Source: Primorskyibacter flagellatus
Lineage (GTDB): Bacteria; Pseudomonadota; Alphaproteobacteria; Rhodobacterales; Rhodobacteraceae
Reading direction: 5' to 3'
Length of the DNA: 64,000 bases
Assembly: GCF_900176485.1 (NCBI RefSeq)
Contig: NZ_FWYD01000003.1
Location: 372,001-436,000 of the forward strand
Shown here: in pieces, positions 27,904-36,954 of the stretch
How positions within the stretch are numbered: position 1 is the stretch's first letter
How the letters are laid out: each line of letters opens with the position of its first letter
The notes under the pieces: generated by a model
The model's database searches: none
The model's input: the letters and a program-made list of their open reading frames with translations, nothing else
What the model was told of the DNA's origin: nothing
Program-made: the position numbers and the translations under genes

Positions 27904-27937
27904 CTTGCGATCCAATGCAGGAGCATTGCATCGCAAG
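27904..27937. repeat. 15-bp inverted repeat between convergent genes
   Basis: Two 15-bp arms (27904-27918 and 27923-27937) pair with a single mismatch around the loop AGGA. There is no T run on either side, so it is not a standard intrinsic terminator. It lies between the extensin-like and TlpA genes and could be an mRNA-stabilising hairpin or a dispersed repeat. Confidence 0.6.
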
Positions 27938-27965
27938 GATCGGAGCCGTGCGTTGTCAGCCTCGC

Positions 27966-28532
27966 CTAGCTGCCTGTCTCGTCCGAGATCAGCGTCTTGA
28001 TGATGGCCTTTGCACTGTCAGAGGCCCAGTCGGCATCGCCTTGCAGCCGTGCAACTTCCTGACCTTCAGGGTTCATCAGCACAGTGATCGGCAGACCTAG
28101 AACCGCCATCTCACGCGCCACCGCCTGTTTGGGGTCGCGGTGCAGCGGCAGATTGCTCACGCCGATCTCTTTGAAGAACGTCTTCATGGCAGGGGGCGGG
28201 TTGCGGCCGGTTGCAATGGTGACGACCTCAAAGGCGTCGCCTCCAAATTCCTCCTGCAAGGCCGACAGCATCGGCATTTCCTTGCGACACGGCGCGCACC
28301 ATGTGGCCCAGAAGTTCACCAGCACCCATTTACCCTGATACTCCGAGAGCGTCATCTCGGCACCGTCCACTGTCTGAAACGCATTTGCGCTGACCGGCTT
28401 GGCGTCGGTGAAGACCAGTTTTTTCATGTCGCCTTCGCGCAGGGCGTCGATGGCGGACAGGTCGGAGGCGAGCGCAGCATTTGCACCCAGACCAAGGGCT
28501 AGATAAAGGAGAGCGGAACGGAACAGGCGCAT
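27966..28532 (-). CDS. TlpA/ResA-like periplasmic thioredoxin
   Basis: 188 residues. A signal sequence ([20 protein letters not shown]) and a thioredoxin fold with the active site [15 protein letters not shown] (Cys79, Cys82). TlpA-like proteins reduce periplasmic disulfides, commonly for cytochrome c or cytochrome oxidase maturation. The cis-Pro region is LGLPITVLM. The ATG at 28532 is preceded by GGAGG; the longer frame upstream runs antiparallel into argH and was rejected. It is divergent from argH with 22 bp between starts. Confidence 0.92.
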   Translation of the reverse strand: MRLFRSALLYLALGLGANAALASDLSAIDALREGDMKKLVFTDAKPVSANAFQTVDGAEMTLSEYQGKWVLVNFWATWCAPCRKEMPMLSALQEEFGGDAFEVVTIATGRNPPPAMKTFFKEIGVSNLPLHRDPKQAVAREMAVLGLPITVLMNPEGQEVARLQGDADWASDSAKAIIKTLISDETGS

Positions 28533-28554
28533 TTTTCCTCCAAGGGGGCACGAC

Positions 28555-29946
28555 ATGGCAGACCAATCCTCGAACCAGATGTGGGGCGGCCGCTTTGCCG
28601 CCGGGCCGGACGCGATCATGGAGGCAATCAACGCCTCGATCGGTTTCGACAAGCGGATGGCGGCGCAAGACATTGCCGGGTCAAGGGCCCATGCCGCCAT
28701 GCTTGGCGCCACAGGCATTCTGGACCCTAAAGATGTCGAGGCCATTCGGGAAGGCCTGCTCACGGTCTTGTCAGAGATCGAAGGTGGGACCTTTGGCTTC
28801 TCCACCGCGCTGGAAGACATCCACATGAATGTCGAAGCGCGGCTGAAGGAAATCATCGGAGAACCTGCGGGGCGTCTTCATACCGGCCGTTCGCGCAACG
28901 ATCAGGTGGCCACGGATTTCAAGCTGTGGGTGCGTGACCAGCTGGACGCGGCAGAGACAGGCCTATTGGCGCTGATGAAGGCGCTGGTGGCGCAGGCAGA
29001 AGCGGGCGCGGATTGGGTCATGCCGGGCTTTACGCATCTGCAAACAGCGCAGCCCGTGACATGGGGCCATCACATGATGGCCTATGTCGAGATGTTTGCG
29101 CGCGATCTGTCGCGGGTCCGGGATGCACGGGCGCGGATGAACGAATCGCCCTTGGGGGCGGCCGCGCTGGCGGGCACCGGCTTTGCCATTGATCGCCACA
29201 TGACCGCCGAGGCGCTGGGGTTCGACCGGCCAGCGGCGAATTCCCTGGATGCCGTCAGCGACCGCGATTTCGCGCTGGAACTCCTTGGCACGGCGAGCAT
29301 CTGTGCCATGCATCTCAGCCGCTTTGCCGAAGAGCTGGTGATCTGGTCCTCGGCGCAATTCCGGTTTGTTGTTCTGTCGGATCGGTTCTCGACCGGGTCG
29401 TCGATCATGCCGCAAAAGAAGAACCCCGATGCGGCAGAATTGATCCGCGCCAAGGTAGGCCGAATTTTTGGGGCGCAGACCGCCTTGATGATGGTGATGA
29501 AGGGGCTGCCCTTGGCCTATTCCAAGGATATGCAGGAAGACAAGGAACAGGTCTTTGACGCCGCCGATAACTGGATGCTGGCGCTGGCCGCGATGGAGGG
29601 CATGGTGCGCGACATGACCGCCAATCGCGAGGCGCTGGAAGCAGCGGCCGGTGCCGGGTTCTCGACCGCGACGGATCTGGCTGATTGGCTGGTGCGCGAG
29701 TTGGGCCTGCCGTTCCGGGACGCCCATCACATCACCGGCAGCCTTGTCGCAAAGGCCGAAGCGAAAGGCTGTGATCTGCCGGACCTGTCGCTGGATGACA
29801 TGCAAAGCGTACATGACGGGATCACCCAAGCCGTCTATGATGTGCTCGGGGTGCATAATTCGGTCGCCTCCCGGATCAGCTATGGCGGCACGGCACCGGT
29901 TCGGGTGCGTGAGCAGGCCGCGCGCTGGAAGGAGATCCTTGGATGA
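28555..29946 (+). CDS. argH: Argininosuccinate lyase
   Basis: 463 residues, normal length. It has [20 protein letters not shown] and the fumarase/aspartase superfamily signature [16 protein letters not shown]. It cleaves argininosuccinate to arginine and fumarate. The ATG overlaps no other gene on the 5' side; its stop overlaps the start of the small lipoprotein (ATGA 29943-29946), the argH-lipoprotein-lysA order common in Rhodobacterales. Confidence 0.97.
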   Translation: MADQSSNQMWGGRFAAGPDAIMEAINASIGFDKRMAAQDIAGSRAHAAMLGATGILDPKDVEAIREGLLTVLSEIEGGTFGFSTALEDIHMNVEARLKEIIGEPAGRLHTGRSRNDQVATDFKLWVRDQLDAAETGLLALMKALVAQAEAGADWVMPGFTHLQTAQPVTWGHHMMAYVEMFARDLSRVRDARARMNESPLGAAALAGTGFAIDRHMTAEALGFDRPAANSLDAVSDRDFALELLGTASICAMHLSRFAEELVIWSSAQFRFVVLSDRFSTGSSIMPQKKNPDAAELIRAKVGRIFGAQTALMMVMKGLPLAYSKDMQEDKEQVFDAADNWMLALAAMEGMVRDMTANREALEAAAGAGFSTATDLADWLVRELGLPFRDAHHITGSLVAKAEAKGCDLPDLSLDDMQSVHDGITQAVYDVLGVHNSVASRISYGGTAPVRVREQAARWKEILG

Positions 29947-30113
29947 AGGCTGTTGGCGTTCTGGCGATGATCTTGTTGGTGGGCTGTGGGGCCGATGGCG
30001 ACCCGATCCGACCGTCATTGTCCACGACGATATCGGCAGGTACGGATGGCGTGCGGACATCGACCGCTGTTAGGGTGAATAGGGGCCCGGTCAGCGTGTT
30101 GGTCGGGCTTTAG
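29943..30113 (+). CDS. Small lipoprotein between argH and lysA
   Basis: 56 residues. The start [20 protein letters not shown] is a lipoprotein signal with lipobox LVGC, so about 42 residues remain after lipidation, mostly Ser, Thr, Gly and Val. The ATG overlaps the argH stop (ATGA). I recall similar small lipoproteins at this place in related genomes, sometimes described as argH-linked lipoproteins. Function unknown. Confidence 0.75.
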   Translation: MKAVGVLAMILLVGCGADGDPIRPSLSTTISAGTDGVRTSTAVRVNRGPVSVLVGL

Positions 30114-30159
30114 ACTCCGGACGCTGGTGCGGATCGCTGCTCGGGTTTGACCTGGTGGA

Positions 30160-30182
30160 GTGCGCGCTGCGCACGCTTTTTT
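30160..30182 (+). terminator. Intrinsic terminator after the argH operon
   Basis: GTGCGC-GCT-GCGCAC forms a six-bp stem with a three-base loop, followed by GC and TTTTTT. It lies 47 bp after the small lipoprotein stop. Confidence 0.75.
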
Positions 30183-30201
30183 GATTTGCGTACACGCAGT
30201 T

Positions 30202-30218
30202 GGGGGCAGTCTGCCCCC
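30202..30218 (+). repeat. Second hairpin in the argH-lysA gap
   Basis: GGGGGCA-GTC-TGCCCCC is a perfect seven-bp stem. It is followed by a CTCCCCCTGAGAGTATTC stretch and ACCAAGAAGAAG. I remember similar blocks recurring in intergenic regions of roseobacters, but only one copy is in this window, so the dispersed-repeat reading is unproven. Confidence 0.45.
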
Positions 30219-30328
30219 GGCGCTTGGCGCGCCTCCCCCTGAGAGTATTCGAACCAAGAAGAAGCTTCAGGGCTGGTTTTGCCGCGGCTTGCGGGCTATG
30301 GCGACGAGCAGCAGTTTCGGGGGCTTTG

Positions 30329-31594
30329 ATGGACCATTTTCTTTATCGTGACGGGGCGCTTTTTGCCGAGGATATTGCAGTGGCGGAAATTGCCGCTGCT
30401 GTGGAGACGCCGTTCTATCTGTATTCGACGGCCACGTTGTTGCGACATTATCGCCTGTTCGATGAAGCGCTGGACGGCCTTCCGCATCTGGTCTGCTATG
30501 CGATGAAGGCAAATTCCAATCAGGCGATTTTGCGGACGCTTGCCGAAGCTGGCGCTGGCATGGATGTGGTCTCGGGCGGGGAATATGCGCGTGCCAAGGC
30601 GGCTGGTGTATCTGCGGAGCGCATCGTCTTTTCCGGCGTTGGCAAGACGCTGGCGGAGATCCGCATGGCGCTTGCAGGCGGTATTCGCCAATTCAACGTC
30701 GAGAGCGAGCCGGAGCTGGAAGCGATCTCTGCTGTCGCTGTGTCGATGGGAGTGGTGGCACCGATCACTTTGCGTGTCAATCCGGATGTCGACGCCAGGA
30801 CCCATGCCAAGATCGCGACCGGAAAATCAGAGAACAAGTTCGGCATTCCGATTGCGCGGGCCCGCGAAGTTTATGCGCAAGCCGCGTCCCTGCCGGGGCT
30901 GAAAGTGGTCGGCATCGACGTTCACATCGGCAGTCAGCTGACGCAGTTGGAGCCGTTCGAGGCAGCGTACAAGAAAGTCGCTGACCTGACGGATGTGCTG
31001 CGCGCAGACGGGCACGAGATTACGCGTCTGGATCTGGGGGGTGGTTTGGGCATCCCCTATACACGTTCGAACGAGGCACCGCCGCTGCCCACCGATTATG
31101 GCGCGTTGATCAAGCGCACTGTTGGTCATCTGGGCTGTGAGATCGAGATCGAACCGGGACGGCTGATTGCCGGGAATGCCGGTATTTTGGTCAGCCGGGT
31201 GATCTATGTGAAGTCCGGCGAAGGGCGGGATTTCCTGATCCTCGATGCAGCTATGAATGATCTGATTCGCCCCGCGATGTACGACGCCTATCATGACATC
31301 GTTCCGGTGGTGGAGGCTGCCGCAGCCGTCGAACTGCGGCCTTATGACGTGGTCGGACCGGTCTGTGAAAGTGGCGACACCTTCGCCAAGGGGCGTCAGA
31401 TGCCGCCTGTGGTTGCGGGCGATCTGCTGGCGTTCCGATCTGCCGGGGCTTATGGCGCGGTAATGGCGAGCGAATACAACACCCGGCCTCTGATCCCCGA
31501 GGTTCTGGTGCATGGCGATCAATTCGCCGTCATTCGGGCGAGGCCGACCTTTGACGAAATCATAAATCGAGATACCATTCCACCATGGCTGTGA
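30329..31594 (+). CDS. lysA: Diaminopimelate decarboxylase
   Basis: 421 residues, alanine-racemase-fold PLP enzyme. The PLP lysine is in LVCYAMKANSNQAIL, the glycine-rich phosphate site in LDLGGGLGIPY, and the substrate Cys motif in VGPVCESGDTFA. It makes lysine from meso-diaminopimelate in the last biosynthetic step. The ATG at 30329 gives MDHFLYRDGALFAEDI; upstream frame covers the repeat-bearing gap and was rejected. It is followed after 35 bp by the TIGR02302-type gene. Confidence 0.96.
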   Translation: MDHFLYRDGALFAEDIAVAEIAAAVETPFYLYSTATLLRHYRLFDEALDGLPHLVCYAMKANSNQAILRTLAEAGAGMDVVSGGEYARAKAAGVSAERIVFSGVGKTLAEIRMALAGGIRQFNVESEPELEAISAVAVSMGVVAPITLRVNPDVDARTHAKIATGKSENKFGIPIARAREVYAQAASLPGLKVVGIDVHIGSQLTQLEPFEAAYKKVADLTDVLRADGHEITRLDLGGGLGIPYTRSNEAPPLPTDYGALIKRTVGHLGCEIEIEPGRLIAGNAGILVSRVIYVKSGEGRDFLILDAAMNDLIRPAMYDAYHDIVPVVEAAAAVELRPYDVVGPVCESGDTFAKGRQMPPVVAGDLLAFRSAGAYGAVMASEYNTRPLIPEVLVHGDQFAVIRARPTFDEIINRDTIPPWL

Positions 31595-31629
31595 CGCCCC
31601 CCGGTGCGCAGCCCTGAAAAGGAGTGCGC

Positions 31630-34224
31630 ATGGCCGCGACCGACAGGCAGGCAGACGACGTCCTCAGGCATATTCGGCGACCGCTGCTGCTGACCCGGCT
31701 GGGCATGGTGGCAGAGGCTGTCGTGCGTGCGTTCTGGCCGCTTTGGTCGGTGCTGTTTGTGGCCGCAGCGTTGCTGATGCTGGGGCTGCAAGACAGCGTC
31801 GCGGTAGAGTGGGTCTGGGGCGCGGCAGCGGTGCTGGGTCTGGCGGCTTTGGCAACATTGGCAATCGGCATCCGGCGGTTCCGCTGGCCTTCGCGGATTG
31901 GCGCGATGGCCCGTATGGATGCGGCGATGCCGGGGCGACCTATTCAGACTGCCATGGATCATCAGGCAATCGGTGCGGGCGACGCGGCGTCCCGCGCGGT
32001 TTGGTCCGCGCATCAGGCTCGGATGCGCGCCCGGCTTGAGACGGCTACCGCTGTGCAACCGGACTTGCGGGCCTCCAAGGCGGACCCCTTCGCGCTGCGC
32101 TATGTGGCACTGCTGGTGCTGAGCGTGGGTCTGCTGTTCGGGTCGGTCTGGAAGATGGGCTCTGTCACGGCGATGACACCGGGCGGCACCTCGCTGGCGT
32201 CGGGACCATCGTGGGAAGGTTGGGTCGAACCGCCGGTCTATACCCGAATGCCCGCGCTTTACCTCAATGACATCGCGCCGGGCGAACTGACCGTGCCGGA
32301 GGGCAGCCGGGTGATGCTGCGCTTTTACGGCGAGGTCGGTGCACTGCGGGTGACAGAGGACATCTCTGGCGTGCCGTTGCAACAGGAGGCCGAGGCGCAG
32401 ACCGCCTATGACCTTACGGTTGCGCAAAGCGGCGCGCTGTCGGTTGACGGACCGGGCGGGCGGGCCTGGGAGGTGCTGATGCGCCTTGACGACGCCCCGC
32501 AGGTCGCGCTGGGCGGCGAGGTCGAAGCCTCTGCGCGTGGCGAGATTTCGCTGTCGTTTTCCGCAAGAGATGACCACGGTGTGGCGCGCGGGCAGGCACG
32601 GATTGACTTGTCGATGGACCGGCTTGATCGTCGCCATGGCCTTGCGGCAGAGCCAGAGCCGCAGGACCCCATCGTGGTCGAACTGCCGATGCCTATTTCG
32701 GGGGACCGGGCGGAGTTTGAAGAAATTCTGATCGAAGACTTCTCACAGCATCCGTGGGCGAATATGCCCGTCACGGTGACGCTGACGGTCGAGGATGCTG
32801 CGGGGCAATCCAGTGAACCGGCCGTCGAAGAAATCACGCTGATGGGGCGGCGGTTCTTTGAGCCGCTCGCGGCTGCTGTGATCGAACAGCGCCGAGATCT
32901 GTTGTGGAGTCGGGACAATGCGGCGCGGGTTGCGCAGATCATGCGGGCAATCTCGTACCAGCCCGATGAGGTGTTCCGCTCTTCGGTGACCTATTTGCGC
33001 TTTCGCACCATTCTGCGTCGGCTGGAGACGTTCACGCAATTTGGCCAGCTTACCCTGGAAAACCGCGACGAGATTGCGCAGGCAATGTGGGATCTTGCGG
33101 TCATTCTGGAAGACGGCGATCTGGGTGACGCGCTGGAGCGTCTGCGTCGTGCGCAGGAACGTCTGTCGGAAGCGATGCGCAATGGTGCCACCGATCAGGA
33201 GATCGCGGAACTGATGCAGGAACTGCGCGATGCCACCGACGACTACATGCGCCAGTTGAGCCGTCAGGCGCAAGAACAGGGCGAGGATGGCGATCAATCT
33301 GCCCAGCAGCAGGGCGAGACCATGCAAATGTCTCAGGACGATTTGCAACGCATGATGGACCGCATTCAGGAGTTGATGGAGCAGGGCCGCATGGCAGAGG
33401 CACAACAGGCACTGGATGAATTGCGCCGGATGATGGAGAACATGCGCGTCACGCAAGGCGAGGGCGGGCAAGGTCAGCAATCGCCGGGTGAACAGGCGAT
33501 GGAAGGTCTGGCCGACACGCTGCGTGAACAGCAGGGCTTGTCGGATCAGGCCTTTCGCGACCTTCAGGATCGGTTCAATCCGGGTCAGCAGGGTCAGCAG
33601 GGTCAGCAGGGTCAGCAGGGCCAACAGGGACAACAAGGCCAACAGGGACAACAAGGCCAACAGGGACAACAAGGACAACAAGGACAAGGGCAGCGCGGAC
33701 AGGGAGGCCAGCCGGGTGACAGCGATGACCTCGGCCAATCGCTTGCCAATCGGCAGGGTGCCTTGCGGCAAGAGGTAGAGCGTCAGCGCGGCAACCTTCC
33801 CGGCGCGGGCACCGAAGCCGGAGAAGCGGCACGCGAGGCGCTGGACCGGGCCGAGGATGCGATGGATGGGGCCGAACAGGCGCTGCGCGGCGACGATCTT
33901 GCTGAAGCGATCGACCGTCAGGCCGAGGCGATGGACGCGCTGCGCGACGGTATGCGCAGCCTTGGCGAGGCGATGGCCCAAGAGCAGCAGAATCAGGGAC
34001 AGCAGGGCATGGCAGACGGGCAGCAGCCCGGTGAACGTCAGGATCCGCTGGGGCGCAATGCCGGGACCAACGGTCAGATCGGCAGTGAAGACAGCATCTT
34101 GCAGGGTGAAGACGTCTATCGGCGTGCGCGCGAGTTGTTGGATGAGATCCGTCGCCGCACCGGCGATGGCGAACGCCCGGATGCAGAGATCGAGTATCTG
34201 GAGCGTTTGCTGGAGCGTTTCTGA
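31630..34224 (+). CDS. TIGR02302/DUF4175-type large membrane protein with GQQ repeat
   Basis: 864 residues. Two N-terminal membrane helices (about 38-85) and one near 155-175 anchor a large domain (about 190-420, beta-rich) followed by a long helical, Gln/Glu/Met-rich region. Residues 652-684 are eleven perfect GQQ tripeptides, then GQG. I recognise it as the alphaproteobacterial TIGR02302 family, found after lysA; its function is not known. GGAG at 31621 supports ATG 31630. The C-terminal 150 residues (AEDAMDGAEQALRGDDL and on) are acidic and helical. Confidence 0.85.
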   Translation: MAATDRQADDVLRHIRRPLLLTRLGMVAEAVVRAFWPLWSVLFVAAALLMLGLQDSVAVEWVWGAAAVLGLAALATLAIGIRRFRWPSRIGAMARMDAAMPGRPIQTAMDHQAIGAGDAASRAVWSAHQARMRARLETATAVQPDLRASKADPFALRYVALLVLSVGLLFGSVWKMGSVTAMTPGGTSLASGPSWEGWVEPPVYTRMPALYLNDIAPGELTVPEGSRVMLRFYGEVGALRVTEDISGVPLQQEAEAQTAYDLTVAQSGALSVDGPGGRAWEVLMRLDDAPQVALGGEVEASARGEISLSFSARDDHGVARGQARIDLSMDRLDRRHGLAAEPEPQDPIVVELPMPISGDRAEFEEILIEDFSQHPWANMPVTVTLTVEDAAGQSSEPAVEEITLMGRRFFEPLAAAVIEQRRDLLWSRDNAARVAQIMRAISYQPDEVFRSSVTYLRFRTILRRLETFTQFGQLTLENRDEIAQAMWDLAVILEDGDLGDALERLRRAQERLSEAMRNGATDQEIAELMQELRDATDDYMRQLSRQAQEQGEDGDQSAQQQGETMQMSQDDLQRMMDRIQELMEQGRMAEAQQALDELRRMMENMRVTQGEGGQGQQSPGEQAMEGLADTLREQQGLSDQAFRDLQDRFNPGQQGQQGQQGQQGQQGQQGQQGQQGQQGQQGQQGQGQRGQGGQPGDSDDLGQSLANRQGALRQEVERQRGNLPGAGTEAGEAAREALDRAEDAMDGAEQALRGDDLAEAIDRQAEAMDALRDGMRSLGEAMAQEQQNQGQQGMADGQQPGERQDPLGRNAGTNGQIGSEDSILQGEDVYRRARELLDEIRRRTGDGERPDAEIEYLERLLERF
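33583..33681 (+). repeat. Coding 9-bp tandem repeat (GQQ x 11)
   Basis: Eleven in-frame 9-bp units. The first four are identical GGTCAGCAG; the rest alternate GGCCAACAG and GGACAACAA, giving a higher-order 18-bp repeat. Exact copies make slippage likely, in whole codons, so length variation would not break the frame. Confidence 0.95.
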
Positions 34225-34368
34225 TCGTGAAAGCCACAGCCTCTGCCCGCCCGGAATGGCGCAAATCATTCCCCTGTCGCATTCAAGCCGGATTGTGTCG
34301 GATGCCCCATGCGGAAGGCGGATATTTTACGTCTTATGCAGGCAACAGGTGGATAAGGGAGTCGTCGG

Positions 34369-36867
34369 TTGAAAACGCATGTCAAAGCTCTGGTCGTCGG
34401 CGGTGGCGCCGTGGGGACGTCAATTGCCTATCATCTGGCCCGTGCCGGCTGGAGCGATGTGATGCTGCTGGAACGGGACGAATTGACCAGCGGCTCGACA
34501 TGGCATGCGGCGGGATTGTTGCCCTATTTCAATATGTCCTATGCCTCGACCCATATCCACGACTACTCGATCAGGTTCTACAAGACGCTTGAGGCAGAAA
34601 CCGGGCTGAATGCCGGTTTTTCGGTCGTCGGCAACCTGCGCATGGCCCAAAGCCAGGAGCGTATGGATGAATACATGCTCTATGCCACCACGGCGGAAAC
34701 CGTGGACGTGCCCTACGAGTGGATGACGCCGGACCAGATCAAGGAGCGTTGGCCGCTGGTGCGTACCGAGGATCTGAAAGGCGCGATCTTTCACCCGACC
34801 GACGGCTATATCAACCCCGCGGATGTGACCATGGCGATGGCCAAGGGCGCGCGCCAGCGCGGTGTCACGATCGAACGCAAATGGCAGGTCGATGGCTACC
34901 ACTGGACCGGCGATCACTGGGATGTGACGGTCACGAAGATGGTCGAGCGGGGCGGCAACCTTGTCGCCTCGGACGAGCAGATGGTGATCCATGCCGAGCA
35001 TGTCGTGACGGCCACCGGCAACCACGCGCAGCGCACGGCGCGGCTGCTGGGTATCAGGACGCCTGCCATTCCCATCGAGCATCAGTTCATCGTCACAGAG
35101 CCGGATCCGGCTTTGGTGGAATGGCGCAAGACCAATGGCGAACATCCGGTGCTGCGCGATGTCGATGCGCGCTGGTATGTGCGCGAGGAGCGCGGTGGCT
35201 GGATTCTGGGGCCGTATGAGGACGGCGCGCCTGCGCGGTTCCGTTACGGTGTGCCCGACAGTTTCCGCGCCGACCTTTTTCCGCTGAATCTGGAGCGGAT
35301 CGAGCAGGAATACATGGATTTCATCCACCGTATTCCGTCCACCGAAGAGGTCGGCCTCAAGGACGATTTCAACGGCCCGATCTGCTACACGCCGGACGGA
35401 AACCCGCTGCTGGGGCCAGCGCCGGGGCTTCGCAATATGTGGCTGGCCGAGGGGTTTTCGTTCGGGATCACCGCAGGCGGTGGTGCGGGGTATTACCTTG
35501 CACAGCTGATGGTCGAAGGCGAAGCGGAGATCGACATGGCCTCGCTCGACCCCAAGCGCTACGGGTCGTGGATGACGTCGGAATATGCGACGGTGAAGAA
35601 CGAGGAAACCTATCCTTTTCTGCTGAAACTGCACTGGCCGGATGAAGAACGTCCCGCCGCCCGCCCGCTGCGCACCGCGCCTGCCTATGACCGCCAGAAG
35701 GCACTTGGGGCCCAGTTCGGCCAGGTCAATGGCTGGGAACGCCCGAATTATTACGGTCCTGCGGATGCGCCCGAGGATTTCGACGAAAGCACAAATTCCT
35801 TCCGCCGTGGCGGCTGGTGGCAATATGCGGTCGAAGAGGTCAAGGCGATCCGCGAAGGCGTGGGCCTGATCGACGCCACGGCCTTTACCAAGCATGTCGT
35901 CAAAGGGCCGGGTGCGACGCAATTCCTTGACTGGTTCACATGCAACAAGCTGCCGAAGGTCGGGCGCATCAACTTGACCTATGCGCTGACGGGGGCAGGC
36001 ACGACGCGCACGGAATACACCATCGTGCGGCTGGCTGAGGATGAATATTATCTCGTTTCCGCGGGTGCCTGGACGGCCTACGATTCCGACTATTTGCGCA
36101 AGGCGGCCGAGGATAAGGCGGCAGAGTTTGGCTATATCGAAATTCAGGATGTGACGACGCAATGGGGTGTCTTTGCCATTGCCGGTCCGAAAACGCGCGA
36201 CGTTCTCAACCAACTTATCTGCGACGCAGAGCCGGAAACCGTGCTGTCCAACAAGCGGTTCCCGTGGCTGACGATGCGCGAAATAGAGTTGAAGATGTGC
36301 CCGGTCCGCGCAATTCGTGTCGCCTATACCGGCGAACTGGGTTGGGAATTGCACCACCCGATCGAGATACAGAACTACCTCTGGGATCTCCTGATGACGG
36401 CAGGCAACAAGCACGGGATGAAGCTGGTCGGCGCGCGGGCGCAGAACTGGCTGCGTCAGGAAAAAAGCTATCGCGCCTTTGGGACCGAACTGGGCCGCGA
36501 TGCCACCCCGATGGAGGCCGATCTGGCGCGCTTCATAGATCTGGCGAAGGAGTTCCATGGCAAGGATGCCATGCAGGAAATCGGTGTGCGGTCAAAATGC
36601 GTGACGCTGCTGATTGACGGGCCAGAGGATGCCGATCCATGGGGCCGTGAGGCACTGTATGACGGTGAAACGCGGGTCGGGCGGCTGACCTCGGGCGGTT
36701 ATTCCGTAAGTTTCGGCAAATCCATCGGCATGGGCTATGTGCGTCCCGATCTTGCGGAACCCGGCACAAAGCTGAAGGTCAAGATGTTCGACAAGCTGTG
36801 GGATGCCGAGATCACCGAGGATAGCCCCTACGATCCGACGAACGCCACGATCCGAAAAGACGGCTGA
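34369..36867 (+). CDS. DMGDH/sarcosine dehydrogenase-like FAD and GcvT-domain protein
   Basis: 832 residues. N-terminal FAD domain with GGGAVGTSIAYHLARAGW and SGSTWHAAGLLP; His46 is at the place of the covalent FAD His of mitochondrial dimethylglycine/sarcosine dehydrogenases. The second half (from about 440) is a GcvT-like folate domain, with YTGELGWELHHPIE and the C-terminal barrel TSGGYSVSFGKSIGMGYV. It should demethylate an N-methylated glycine or a similar amine, passing the C1 unit to tetrahydrofolate and electrons to ETF. Start is TTG with GGGAG upstream. Exact substrate unknown. Confidence 0.88.
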   Translation: MKTHVKALVVGGGAVGTSIAYHLARAGWSDVMLLERDELTSGSTWHAAGLLPYFNMSYASTHIHDYSIRFYKTLEAETGLNAGFSVVGNLRMAQSQERMDEYMLYATTAETVDVPYEWMTPDQIKERWPLVRTEDLKGAIFHPTDGYINPADVTMAMAKGARQRGVTIERKWQVDGYHWTGDHWDVTVTKMVERGGNLVASDEQMVIHAEHVVTATGNHAQRTARLLGIRTPAIPIEHQFIVTEPDPALVEWRKTNGEHPVLRDVDARWYVREERGGWILGPYEDGAPARFRYGVPDSFRADLFPLNLERIEQEYMDFIHRIPSTEEVGLKDDFNGPICYTPDGNPLLGPAPGLRNMWLAEGFSFGITAGGGAGYYLAQLMVEGEAEIDMASLDPKRYGSWMTSEYATVKNEETYPFLLKLHWPDEERPAARPLRTAPAYDRQKALGAQFGQVNGWERPNYYGPADAPEDFDESTNSFRRGGWWQYAVEEVKAIREGVGLIDATAFTKHVVKGPGATQFLDWFTCNKLPKVGRINLTYALTGAGTTRTEYTIVRLAEDEYYLVSAGAWTAYDSDYLRKAAEDKAAEFGYIEIQDVTTQWGVFAIAGPKTRDVLNQLICDAEPETVLSNKRFPWLTMREIELKMCPVRAIRVAYTGELGWELHHPIEIQNYLWDLLMTAGNKHGMKLVGARAQNWLRQEKSYRAFGTELGRDATPMEADLARFIDLAKEFHGKDAMQEIGVRSKCVTLLIDGPEDADPWGREALYDGETRVGRLTSGGYSVSFGKSIGMGYVRPDLAEPGTKLKVKMFDKLWDAEITEDSPYDPTNATIRKDG

Positions 36868-36903
36868 CCTCTGCACGGGTCAGGGCCGTAGGGCCAAAAC
36901 AAG

Positions 36904-36932
36904 AGAGGCGGCGTCTGGATAACGCCGCCTCT
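36904..36932. terminator. Bidirectional terminator between the DMGDH-like gene and mcd
   Basis: AGAGGCGGCGT, a seven-base loop, ACGCCGCCTCT: a perfect eleven-bp stem between convergent genes, with TTTCT on the plus side and TTGTTTTGG on the minus side. Confidence 0.85.
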
Positions 36933-36954
36933 TTCTAATGCTCCAAGACGGATT

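Noticed and set aside
33583-33690. CRISPR-like or mobile repeat array
   Set aside because: The units are 9 bp, contiguous, in frame and encode GQQ inside a normal gene.
34225-34368. Small gene between the TIGR02302-type and DMGDH-like genes
   Set aside because: An open frame from GTG 34227 runs into the DMGDH-like gene in another frame, with no ribosome site or recognisable product.
34420-36558. 712-codon reading frame on the minus strand
   Set aside because: It is antisense to the DMGDH-like gene; composition is that of a shadow frame and no family is recognisable.
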